64,000 nucleotides of DNA, taken from Mangifera indica (Eukaryota > Streptophyta > Magnoliopsida > Sapindales > Anacardiaceae). Location: positions 17,579,307-17,643,306 of the forward strand of contig NC_058144.1 in the NCBI RefSeq assembly GCF_011075055.1. Direction: 5' to 3'. The notes beneath the pieces were generated by a model, which was not told where the DNA came from, searched no databases, and saw nothing but the letters and a program-made list of their open reading frames with translations. Position numbers and translations under genes: made by a program. Shown here piece after piece: positions 10,650 through 21,130 of the stretch. Position 1 is the stretch's first letter, and each line of letters opens with the position of its first letter.

Positions 10650-11880
10650 ATAATAATGTAAGAGTTAAATAAAATGTTAAAAAATATGGGAGACATTTTG
10701 GTATTACAGAATGTATAAGGGATTTAAATTAAATATTAGGAATAAATAGTTGTACTTCGATATAACACAACATATGAGGGTGTTTAATAAAATGATAGAT
10801 AATTATAGGGGGTCCATTGATATTAAATATTGTAAGATGGTTTTAAATGATATGTTAAGAGTAGATAGATGCATTTTTATAAAGGACAATATGTGAGGGT
10901 GTTATATGAAATATTAAATAATTATAGGAGGTTAATTGAAATGTTAGAAAAATATGGGGTATTTTGATATTTAATATTGTAAAACGGTTTTAAACGATAT
11001 GTTAAAAATAGATAAATGCATTTCTATATAAAACAACATGTAAGAGTGTTATATAAAATGTTAAATAATTATAGGAGGTTAACTGAAATATTAGAAAAAT
11101 AAAAGGGTATTTTGATATTGATCATTGTAAGACGGTTTTAAATGATATGTTAAAAGTAGATAGATACATTTTCATATAAGATAACATACGAGGGTGTTAT
11201 ATGAAATGTTAGAAAAATATTGGGGTATTTTGATATTTAATATTGTAAGACGGTTTTAAATGATATGTTAAAAGTAGATAGATACATTTTCATATAAGAT
11301 AGCATGTGAGGGTGTTATATGAAATGTTAGATAATTATAAGAGATTAATTGAAATGTTAGAAAAATATTAGGGTATTTTGATATTTAATATTGTAAGACG
11401 GTTTTAAATGATATGTTAAAAGTAGATAAATGCATTTTATATAAGACAACATGTAAGGGTGTTATATAAAATGTTAGATAATTATAAGAGGTTAACTGAA
11501 ATATTAGAAAAATATAGGAGTATTTTGATATTAAACATTGTAAGACGATTTTAAATGATATGTTAAAAGTAGATAGATGCATTTCTGTATAAGAGAACAT
11601 GCAATGGTGTTATATAAAATGTTAGATAATTATTAATTGAAATGTTAGAAAAATATGAGAAAATTTTGATATTAAATATTTTCAGACAATTTTAAATGAC
11701 ATGTTAAGAGTAGATAGATTCATTTTCATATAAGACAACATGTAAGAGTGTTGTATGAAATGTTAGATAATTATAGGGGGTTAATTAAAATGTTAAAAAA
11801 TATAAGGGGTATTTTGATATTAAATATTTTTAAATGGTTTTAAATGACATGTTTGGAGTAGGTAGACCCATTTTGGAAAA
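10650..11880. repeat. ~148-bp tandem repeat array, about 8 copies
   Basis: The landmark 'tgtaagacggttttaaatga' or close variants recurs at about 10831, 10978, 11126, 11243, 11391, 11539, 11680 and 11828. Spacings are 147-148 bp, except one shortened unit (117 bp) and one of 141 bp. Each unit also carries 'gatatgttaaaagtagatag', 'acatgtaagggtgttatat' and 'gttagaaaaatat'. The array is AT-rich and non-coding. It lies just inside the left end of the MULE, where subterminal repeats are common. Confidence 0.9.
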
Positions 11881-11897
11881 TTAGAGGTGGCATGTAT

Positions 11898-11922
11898 GTG
11901 TGTGTGTATATATATATATATC
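11898..11922. repeat. (TG)n(TA)n microsatellite
   Basis: A short 'tgtgtgtgtatatatatata' tract sits between the 148-bp array and the start of the transposase region. Confidence 0.8.
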
Positions 11923-12012
11923 AACAAATGGTTATTGTGGATTTTTTCTTATATATGTTTAATTTTTCTCAAAAATTTGTTATTGTAGGATTGATAATTA
12001 AAATGACTAGTT

Positions 12013-13835
12013 ATGCGTTTATTTGTTTCCAAGGAGAATAGATTCAACGCAATGAAGTATGTTGGAAGATGTGAACAATTGATTAAAATTCCTTCCAGAA
12101 CAACATTTGAAGGATTTACTCAACTTTTGAGTGAGCATTGCAGTTTTGATCCAATCAGAAACTACCTTCAAATATCTATGAAACCAAGAAAAATTAAATT
12201 TGATTGCCTAGTATAGATCCAAAATGATGAAGATGTCCAAGGTCTTATTGACATGTCTCAATACTTCAAGAAATATATTCTTATTTTCATTACATATACC
12301 CCAATTGAAAGACAAGAGGAAGAAGAAGAAGAAGAAATTGGTAGAGTTAAAAAATAAACTGATTTAGAAGACTTGATTGATTTCAATAACGATGTATTAT
12401 ATATTGCAAATGAATAGGCTCATAGAGACAAAGATAGGGTTCCTGACTAGGGTGACTTTGAGAGGAACGATTCCTCTTGATGAGGCAGAGTTTGAGGATA
12501 TGTCACCTGTTACAGGGGGTATAAATAGTTTGTAGCTTGAAGATTTTATTATAGGTAGTAGAAATTATTCAGGACCATTTTTTTTTAATATCCCCACTGA
12601 TCCATTTAAGTGGCTTCTCGATTTTCCTCCACACCCATCAACATCATCAAGTGGTATAGGATCGATCCGAGAAGAGAATACTGTAAAGCTTAGTGATATT
12701 TTCCATAATAAACAACACTTGAAAAATGTCGTCGATCAATTTACCTTGGAGAAAGGATTTCAATACAAGGTACATAAGTCTGACACGAGACGATGGAAGA
12801 TTAGGTGTTATGATGAAAAATGTTGTTGGTATCTATCAACATCGAAACCCAAATTCAGTGAATTGCCTTGAATCGATAAAATGAATCCAACCCACACATG
12901 TTTAATTGATCAAATAATATCACATCACTAACAAGCTAGGACCCGAGCTTTAGGTCAATTAATGAGATCAAAGTTTGTGTTGATTGATTGAATTTATCGG
13001 CCTACAGAGATAATTGTCGACATCACTGATTAATATAAAATTGACATTTTATATTCATAGGTTTGGCAAGCAAGAAATTGGCTTTTAAATTCACTGAGGG
13101 GTTCACTAGAAGAATCATTTATGCTCTTACCAGATTATTGATACAATTTAAAGCGTGCTAATCTGGGAATCATGACCACTATTGAAAAAAACAATGAATA
13201 TCAATTTAAGTATTTTTTTCATGGCATTGGGATGCTTCGTCCATGCATTTATACAATATATTTGACTTATTATTTGCATTGACGTTGTTTTCTTTAAAGG
13301 TCGATATCTCAACCATTTATTCCTTACAATGGGTCTCAATGGTAATAACCAAATATACCCAATTGCTTTTAGTGTCAGTAAAAAAGAAGATCATGACACA
13401 TAGTATTGGTTTCTAAGGAAGGTTAAAGAATGCATAAATGAAATTCCTAAGTTGGCGATAATCTCAGATTGACATCATGTTATATACTCTGTAATGGTTG
13501 AAGTCTTTCCAGATATCCACCATGGGTGTTGTTGCCATCACCTTCTGTGTAAAATGTGATTAAAGTACAAATGCGACTCAAAGGTAACGTGTTTAAACAT
13601 GTATTCATTTTTATTTCGCTTAACATTTATAAATTTTGATAATGAACTTTTCATATTATTTATAAACTTGCAGGTTGCGTGTTCATATTGGAAAGCCGCA
13701 AAATCATACACAGAAGCAAAGTTTAAGGCTATGATGAGATCTCTGGATGTGATGAATCCTCAAGTTAGGGCTTTCTTCCATTTTGCCTTAGGATTCGTTA
13801 GATTTGTACACGGGATATGAACAAGTAGACTTTTC
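12013..13835 (+). pseudogene. MULE transposase, module A (with N-terminal half)
   Basis: The N-terminal piece starts at ATG 12013 (67 codons, then a stop). After an acidic Glu-rich stretch, 12675-12870 encodes a MuDR DNA-binding domain: 'TVKLSDIFHNKQHLKNVV', 'LEKGFQYKVHKSD', and 'RCYDEKCCWYL', a Cys pair with the WRG/WYL-like turn. From 12985 the frame continues 'YRPTEIIVDI' into the MULE catalytic domain: 'RANLGIMTTIE', a first Asp region and 'ISD', followed by TGA where 'ISDRH' is expected. A run of seven T at 13213-13219, against six in modules B and C, shifts the frame before the first catalytic Asp. A further exon (13680-13820) gives 'YTEAKFKAMM' and then 'ALGFVRF', where the frame stops; the C-terminal part of the family is missing. 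Only this module keeps the DNA-binding half. Confidence 0.85.
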
Positions 13836-14921
13836 CGAATGACCCGACCATGCGCAGTACATACCATCTAGAAAATAACATAAAACTGTTAATTAAATAT
13901 TTCATCTTAATTAACAATTATGATTTAATCAACTAATGTTACTTTATCGATGTATGCCAGAAGAGGTTTGGTTAGGGAATCCTCTATTGTTATCAAGTTA
14001 ACTATCCGTACCCCCTTGATGAAAGCCTACAAAATTAATTTTATATTATCAGTGATTTGTATATATGAATATATACAAATCATAATGGATATACCTCATC
14101 TGGTTTCCATGTGAAACATCCTCCAGTAGGTTGTCCCCTTGTGAATTAATTTCCATTACTCTTTTGTTGGAGCTGGGGATATCAGCAAGTAATTACAGTC
14201 GTTCATCTTGAAAAGAAAAAAAACATTTTAAATATACATAAAAATATTTATAATATTTTGAATAACGATATTTCATAAAAAAATACGCTACCTTTACGGT
14301 TAGGGAATATGTATGGAAAGAACTATCGATCGATAATGTCTCATGGCTAGTACCCTATATGAATAAGAATAACAAATTGATAAATGACATTTTATATAAA
14401 ATATAATAAAATCAATAATTTTCGTACCTCAGGTTAGGGAGGTGAAGCAATCGAAGGACCAACCGAAACACTCTCATGACCAAAACCCTATACGAATATA
14501 TAAAATAAATTAATCTATGACAATTAAAAAAAATATAGTAACAACAATAAATGACAAAACTCGGATAGGAGAGGTGATGTAACAGAAGGGCCAATCGAGA
14601 CCTTTTCATAACCACTACCCTATACAAATAATAACAACTTGATCAGTGACAATTCATATATAATATAATGACAATATTTCATATTAAATATCTCCAAGAA
14701 ATTAAGTATAGACCTTACTTGTAATGCAATGAAAAATCCATATATGTCATATTTATGCATGTCGGGTATCTGGCAGACTTTATCACTCACCTAGGACATC
14801 GACTCATATATCATTTGTCATACCAGAACACCTAAGGATAAAAATTAAACCCATCCAAGTGATCAACCAACTAGAGGTACTTTATAGAAATCTTATTTCG
14901 ATGATCATTCCCTAGCAACAC

Positions 14922-14968
14922 CATATGTAGACAACACAACAAGGCTATATGTAGACAACACAACAAGC
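14922..14968. repeat. 24-bp tandem duplication unique to module A
   Basis: Two adjacent copies of 'atatgtagacaacacaacaa' plus a few bases; modules B and C have one copy. It shifts the DUF1985 frame in this module only. Confidence 0.85.
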
Positions 14969-15199
14969 TACTTTAACGGCATCGATATTGTCTTCCCCCT
15001 ATGGCCTAGACAAGAACACACACTCAATATTATAATATTGCACCTTCGACATCCCTGAAAGTATGTATCTCTAATCATATGTCCAATTCCCCATGAAATA
15101 TGTGATGAAAATACAGTGATCTAGTTGAATGGTAGCCTCCTCATCAATGCAAAATCGAAGGCTGAATCTCATATCGACCTCATTAACCCTAAACCAAAA

Positions 15200-16051
15200 C
15201 TCTTTTTTTTTTTTTGAAGAAATTAAAAAATTTATAGATAGGAAAAGAATAAAGTACAAAAATACGAGGGGCATAACCTAAGCATAGTCAATAAAGTCTC
15301 AAAACAAGACACAAAAAGAGCACAGGCTCTCAAAATAGCAGTACAAACAAACCATAAAATGACGAAAGAGTCTAAGTGCTAGGCAAGTGCCAGATAGCCC
15401 TATACTGTGGCAAAATCGTGAATCAGTGCTCCATGGTAGAGATCTTGGTGTAAACAACCTCACAGATATCTGAAATAATCTCTATGCGGTGCCTACAAGT
15501 CTGATGAAACACTCAGTTATTCCTCTCGTACCATAGGAAGTAGACAGTGGCAGACAAGGATAACTAAGAAAGAAAGTGCCTGAAGTCTCTCCTCTATCTA
15601 AGGTGCAAGGAAGCCCAATGAACAAGCGAAGGCCAAGAGACACTCAGCCAAGCCTGAAAGGTCTTAGCTTTGATTTCCCCCCAAACTGTAGCAGAGAAAT
15701 TGCAGCTGAAGAAAAGGTGGTCATAGGGCTCTATGGCTAAATCGCATAGAACGCAAGCTATAACACTCACAATCCCCTGAAACTGGAGGTGATCCATGGT
15801 ATAGAGATGTCCTATAGTGGCAAGCCAAAGCATAAAGGAGTGTCACTGTGAAAGAGGCAAGGGCAGATCCACGAGCAACAAAAATAGGTAATAAGGAAAA
15901 GTAATTGACGGGCTTTAGGCGATGACGGCTAAATAACAAGGTAACACCAGTGACCGATGACCAAGACATCGGTAGTGGGTCGATAGATTGGGGCCAAGAC
16001 AGTCCAACTAGTTAAGAGCGTTTTCCAAAGCCAAAGTTTTCCCTAAACTCT
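15200..16051 (-). mobile_element. 5'-truncated L1-type LINE with target-site duplication
   Basis: The insert is flanked by CCTAAACCAAAA at 15188-15199 and again at 16052-16063. It begins on the plus strand with a T-run (15202-15215), which is the poly-A tail of a minus-strand LINE. At 15594-15833 the minus strand encodes a zf-RVT domain: 'LWLATIGHLYTMDHLQFQG', then Cys-x2-Cys ('CVLCDLA'), His 'YDHLFFSCNF' and 'VWGEI'. A Leu/Trp-rich tail with stops follows. The corresponding positions in modules B and C are uninterrupted, so the insertion is specific to module A and later than the triplication. Confidence 0.9.
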
Positions 16052-16624
16052 CCTAAACCAAAATTCATCTCTACCTAAGCCTCGATATAACTGTCACAGA
16101 AAAAATGAGTGCACCAACACTCTAGAGAACTTGATATTTGGTAATCAAAGGAAATACTTGAAACACATCCTTTTGAACAACCGTAGCTACTCCAGTGTAT
16201 GTGCTGATCTAATCTTTAACATGGTAGTACGCTAGACACGACATATAACCTCTGTTCGAAAGTGTCGTAACTCATCTGGGATTTGTAAGTTTCCATTGTC
16301 ATGAAAAACGTTTTGAAAGTTTATAAGAATTAAAAAAAAAACAAATATATAAACAAATATGGAAATGACTAATATAGAAAGAAACAAACCTAAAATAAGA
16401 AACGTATATGTTGGAATATACCTTAGAAAGATGAAAACTAAAAAAACTAAAAAGCGAAACTTAAATATGAAATCTACACATTGAAATACCCTAGAATGTA
16501 AAAATTAAAAAATTGTTCCAAAATCTGGTCAGAATATCCTAAAATGACTAAATAAAAAAAAAACCTGAATTGTTAAAACTAACAGTTGAATAACCCTAAA
16601 ATAATAAAAATTGAAAAATCAGGG

Positions 16625-17450
16625 CAGCCTAAAGAGATAATTGTCGACATCGTCGACTGATAGAAAATTGACTTTTATATTCACAAGCTTGACGAGCAAG
16701 AAATTGGGTTTTAAATTCATTGAGAGACTCATTAGAAGAATTATTTATGCTCTTACAAGATTATTGCTACAATTTAAAGTGTGCTAATCCAGGAATCGTG
16801 ATTGCTATTGAAATGGACAATGAACATCAATTTAAGTATTTTTTCATGGCATTGGGATGCTCCGTCCATGCATTCATACATTATATTCGACTTGTTGTTT
16901 GCATTGACGTTGCTTTCCTTAAAAGTTGATATCTTGACTATTTATTCCTTGCAGTGGGCCTCAATAGTAATAGTCAGATATACCTAATTGCTTTTGGTGT
17001 CAATAAAAAAGAAGATCATGACACATGATATTGGTTTCTAAGGAAGGTTAAAGAATCCATAAATGAAATTCCTGTGTTGGCAATAATCTCGGATTGACAT
17101 CATGCTATATACTCTGTAATGGCTGAAGTCTTTCCAGATGTCCACTGCAGGTGTTGTTACCATCACCTTCTGTGTAACATGCAATCAAAGTACAAACGCG
17201 ACTCAAAGGTAACATGTTTACACATGTATTCATTTTTATTCCATTTAATATTTTATAAATTTTGATAATGAAGTTCTCATATTATTTATAAATTTCAGGT
17301 TGCATGTTCATATTGGAAAACTGCAAAATCATACACAAAAGCAAATTTTGAGGTTATGATGAGATCTCTTGATGCGATGAATCCTCAAGTTGTGGCTTAC
17401 TTCTATTTTGCCCTAGGTTTCATTAGATTTGGATACAGGATGTGAACCAG
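16625..17450 (+). pseudogene. MULE transposase catalytic fragment, module B
   Basis: It begins at the module boundary with no DNA-binding half. The frame gives 'LLQDYCYNLKCANPGIVIAI', 'HQFKYFFMALGCSVHAFIHYI' and the first catalytic block 'VCIDVAFLK'; the second block is 'IISD' followed by TGA, then 'HHAIYSVMAEVFPDV' and a His/Cys cluster 'CCYHHLLCNMQSKYK'. An intron-like interruption precedes 'YTKANFEVMM'. It ends at the same point as module A. The stop after 'ISD' is shared with A but not with C. Confidence 0.85.
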
Positions 17451-17454
17451 TAAA

Positions 17455-19945
17455 CCCTTTTAAACGACCCAACCATGCGTAGTATATACAACCTAGAAAA
17501 TAACATAAAACTATTAATTAAATATTTGATCTTAAGTAACAATTATGATTTAATTGGTTAATATTGTCTTATCGATGTATACTATAGAAGGTTTGGTGAG
17601 AGAATCCTCTATTATTGTCAAGTCAACTATCCATACCCCTTCGATGGAAACTTGCAAAATTAATTTTATATCATCAGTGATTTGTATATATGAATATATA
17701 CAAATCATAATGGATATATCTCATCTTGGTTTCCATGTGAAACATCCTCTATTATGTTGTCCCATTTTGAACTAATTTCCATTATCCTTTTGCCAGAGCA
17801 GGGGATATCAGCAAGTAACCAAAATCGCTTATCTAGAAAAGAAACATTTTAAATATACACAAAAATATTAATAATATTTTGAATAATGACATTTCATAAA
17901 AAAAATACACTTCCTCTACAGTCAGGGGAAGTGTACGAGGAAAACTATCGATTGATAATGGTCTCACTGCTAGTACCCTATACAAATAAGAAAAACAAAT
18001 TGATAAATGACATTTCATATAAAATATAATAACAAAATAATAGTTTTCACACCTTAGGTAGGGGAGGTTAAGCAACCGAAGGACCAACCTAAACACCCTC
18101 ATGACTAAAACCCTGTAAGAATATATAAAATAAATTTATCTATGACAATTAAAAAAAATTTAGTAGCAACGATAAATGACAAACCTCAGATGAGAGAGAT
18201 GATGTAACAAATGGGCCAAACGAGACCCCCTCATAACCACTACCATGTGCAAATAATAATAACAAGTTGATTAGTGACAATTCATATATAATATAATAAC
18301 GACATTTCATATTAAATATCTCCAAGAAATTAAATATAGACCTCATATGGGTGACAAGATGGAATCAAAAGGTCAAGGGGTAAGGTCGTTCAGATACCGT
18401 CATGTGTACCCTACATGAAGTTAATATAGATGTTAGAGAAACAGGTAAGTACAATATTTTAAGGAATAAATGAGATGTGGCTTTATAACCTGATCAACTA
18501 GAGTTGGGTGTGTACGAGCAATGATTTCCTCCCAAATGATCCTTTAATTGAGTCAGTTAAGAAGACACTTCGTCCTGTAAACAAAAAATCTCACATAACA
18601 TCATAATGCCCCAATAGGCTAAAACAACTTCTATTAGGAATAAAATAGGTGATACAGTCAGAGGACATACCTGTATGAGGGGATGGGTAGCATAATCTTG
18701 AACCCTAAGAAGGTATGTGGTCTTGGTGGCTGGGGTGTCAACAATAATGGGAGATGTAAGATGCTCCATAATAGGGGGTTCAATAAGCTCTACAAGTGTC
18801 TCTGGACTATCAGTTGGTATATCAATAGGTTGCATCACCGAAGATACTCTATCTTTTATCAGGGGGTATCGAAAAGGATGAGGAGAAATGCAAATCCAAT
18901 ATACCAGTGTACAGAATAATGTCCATATACCATGATCGAGCCTTCTTAATCGGTGATGGACAGAGCAAGAAAGTGGCATTATCCTATTTATTCAGATATA
19001 TAATTCAACATATTAGCAACATAAACATTATATCAATTAACTAATTATTTAATAGTTACATACCTTATTACCAGTGAAAATTATGGGCATATGACTCCAA
19101 CCAGGTACATCTTGCATATGCCACCTAAAAATCTATAGAGATGCATAGTCATCAACCAAATCTAGCAAATTATATAGAGTGTCTATCGTCTCATATATCA
19201 AATACTACAAGGCTAAATTAAATTAATTTGTGTTCTTGCTAATTAAAATATATAATCAATAAATATACACTTACCTATAATGCAATGGGAAATCCATATA
19301 TGTCATATTTATGCATGTCGAGTATCTGGCAGATTTTGTCACTCACTTGGGACATCGACTCGTATATCATCTATCATACCAAAACACCCTAGGGATAGGA
19401 ATTAAACCCATCTAAGTGATCAACCAACTGGATGTCCTCTGTAGAATCCTTTTTTTGTCGATCATTCCCCAGTGACACCATATGTAGACAATACAACAAG
19501 GCTATTTTGACGACATCGATATCGTCATCCCCCTATGGTGTAGATAAGAAAACACACTCAATATTATACTATTGCACCTTCTAACATCCCTAAAAGTACG
19601 TATCCCTAATCCTATGTCTAGATCCGCGTGAAATATGTGATGAAAATATAGTGATTTAGTTGAATGGTAGCCTTATTATCAATGCAAACTCGAATGGGTT
19701 GAATCTCACATCAACCCCATTAACTCTAAACCCAAACTTATCTCTGCCTAAGCCTTTATATAACTGTTATAGCAGAAATAAGTGCACCAATACTCTAGAG
19801 AACTTGATATCTGGTAATTAAAGGAGATGCCCAAAACACATCCTCTTAAACAATCGCAGCTGCTCCGGTGTTTGTGTTGGCCTAATTTTTGACATGGCAA
19901 TGCCACAGACACGACATATAACCTCTATTCGAAAGTATTGTGACT
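17455..19945 (-). pseudogene. DUF1985-domain gene, module B
   Basis: The minus strand from about 19945 encodes 'EQLRLFKRMCFGHLL', the Cys-Phe-Gly-x-x-Leu start of DUF1985, then segments fitting 'RVNGVDVRFNPFEFAL', 'VFLSTP', a 'DGFNSYP-TAG-GVLV' block (the usual Trp codon of 'YPWG' is TAG) and 'HKYDIYGFPIAL' followed by a donor GTAAGTG. Exons further down (18557-18979) give a Pro/Thr-rich stretch with 'VSSVMQPIDIPTDSPETLVE'. Then come three mini-exons (18222-17940) and a short C-terminal region facing the transposase tail. DUF1985 proteins are of unknown function and are usually linked to Ulp1-like proteases in plant MULEs; none is visible here. Confidence 0.7.
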
Positions 19946-20304
19946 CATTTAGAATTCGTAAGTCACCATCATCATGAAAAACATTTTGAAAGTTTATAAG
20001 AATTTCATAAAAAAAAATATATATGGAAATGGCTAATATAGAAAGAAATAAACCTAAAATACAAAACCTACATGTTGGAATATACCCTCGAAAGATGAAA
20101 ACTGAGAAAATAAAAAACAAAACTGAAATTTGAAATCTATATATTGAAATGTCCTAAAATGTAAAAAAATCAAAAAATCGTTTCAAAATATGAAAAGTAC
20201 GAGTCAAAATATCCTAAAATGAAAAAAAATAAAAAAAACAACCCTGAATTACTAAAACTAACTGTTGAAATACCCTAAAATAACAAAAATTGAAAAATCA
20301 AGGT

Positions 20305-21130
20305 CGGCCTAAAGAGATAATTGTCGATATCACTGACCGGTACAAAATTTACATTTCACATTCACAAGTTTAGCAGACAAGAAATTGGGTTTTAAATTCA
20401 CTAAGGGGTTCATTGAAAGAATCATTATTCTCTTACCAGATTATTGCTACAATTTAAAGCGTGTTAATCTGGGAATCGTGACCACAATTGAAACAAACAA
20501 TGAACATCAATTTAAGTATTTTTTCATGGCATTGGGATGCTCGGTCCGTGCATTCATACAATATATTCGTCTTATTGTTTGTATTGACGTTGCTTTCCTT
20601 AATGGTTAATATCTTAACCATTTATTCCTTGTGGTGGGTCTCAATGGTAAAAATCATATATACCCAATTGCTTTTGGTGTCGGTAAAAAGGAAAATCACA
20701 ACACATGATATTGGTTTCTAAGGAAGGTTAAAGAATGCATAAATGAAATTCCTGAGTTAGTGATAATCTCGAATCGACATTATGTTATATACTCTGTAAT
20801 GGCTAAAGTCTTTCCAGATGTCCATCATGAATGTTATTGCCATCACGTTTTGTGTAACATGCAATCAAAGTACAAACGCAACTCAAATGTAATGTGTTTA
20901 CACATGTATTCATTTTTATTTCATTTAACATTTTATAAATTTTTATAATAAAGTTCTTATATTATTTATAAACTTGCAAGTTGCGTGTTCATATTGGAAA
21001 GCTGCAAAATCATACATATAAGCAGATTTTAAGGCTATGAAAAGATCTCTTGATGCGATGAATCCTCAAGCTAGGGCTTACTTCCGTTTTGCCCTAAGTT
21101 TGATTGGATTTGTATATGGGATAGAATGAG
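20305..21130 (+). pseudogene. MULE transposase catalytic fragment, module C
   Basis: Its layout matches module B: 'LLPDYCYNLKRVNLGIV', 'HQFKYFFMALGCSVRAFIQYI', first catalytic block 'VCIDVAFLNG'. At the second block the Arg codon CGA is intact but the Asp is changed to Asn ('ISNRH' instead of 'ISDRH'), then 'VIYSVMAKVFPDVHHECYCH'. It has no DNA-binding domain and ends at the same truncated point as A and B. Loss of the second catalytic Asp alone should abolish DDE chemistry. Confidence 0.85.

Larger units (their letters stand above)
13840..16300 (-). pseudogene. DUF1985-domain gene, module A (interrupted by a LINE)
   Basis: Read on the minus strand from about 16300, the order matches module C: a start region, the DUF1985 segment with 'MRFSLRFCIDEEATIQLDHCIF'-like sequence, the 'HKYDIYGFFIALQ' segment, then the repeated mini-exons (14310-14640) and a short C-terminal part. 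Three module-specific events are visible: a 5'-truncated LINE at 15200-16051, loss of about 925 bp (all exons between 'FIALQ' and the first mini-exon) at about 14715, and a 24-bp tandem duplication near 14922-14968. The expected 'YPWG' Trp codon reads TAG, as in the other modules. Confidence 0.65.

Noticed and set aside
10650..11880. CRISPR-like array of regularly spaced repeats
   Set aside because: Whole 148-bp units are repeated, without unique spacers; the context is a plant transposon.
18557..18979. 140-codon minus-strand frame considered as an independent gene
   Set aside because: It is one exon region (plus read-through into introns) of the DUF1985 gene in module B; the equivalent frame is broken in module C.
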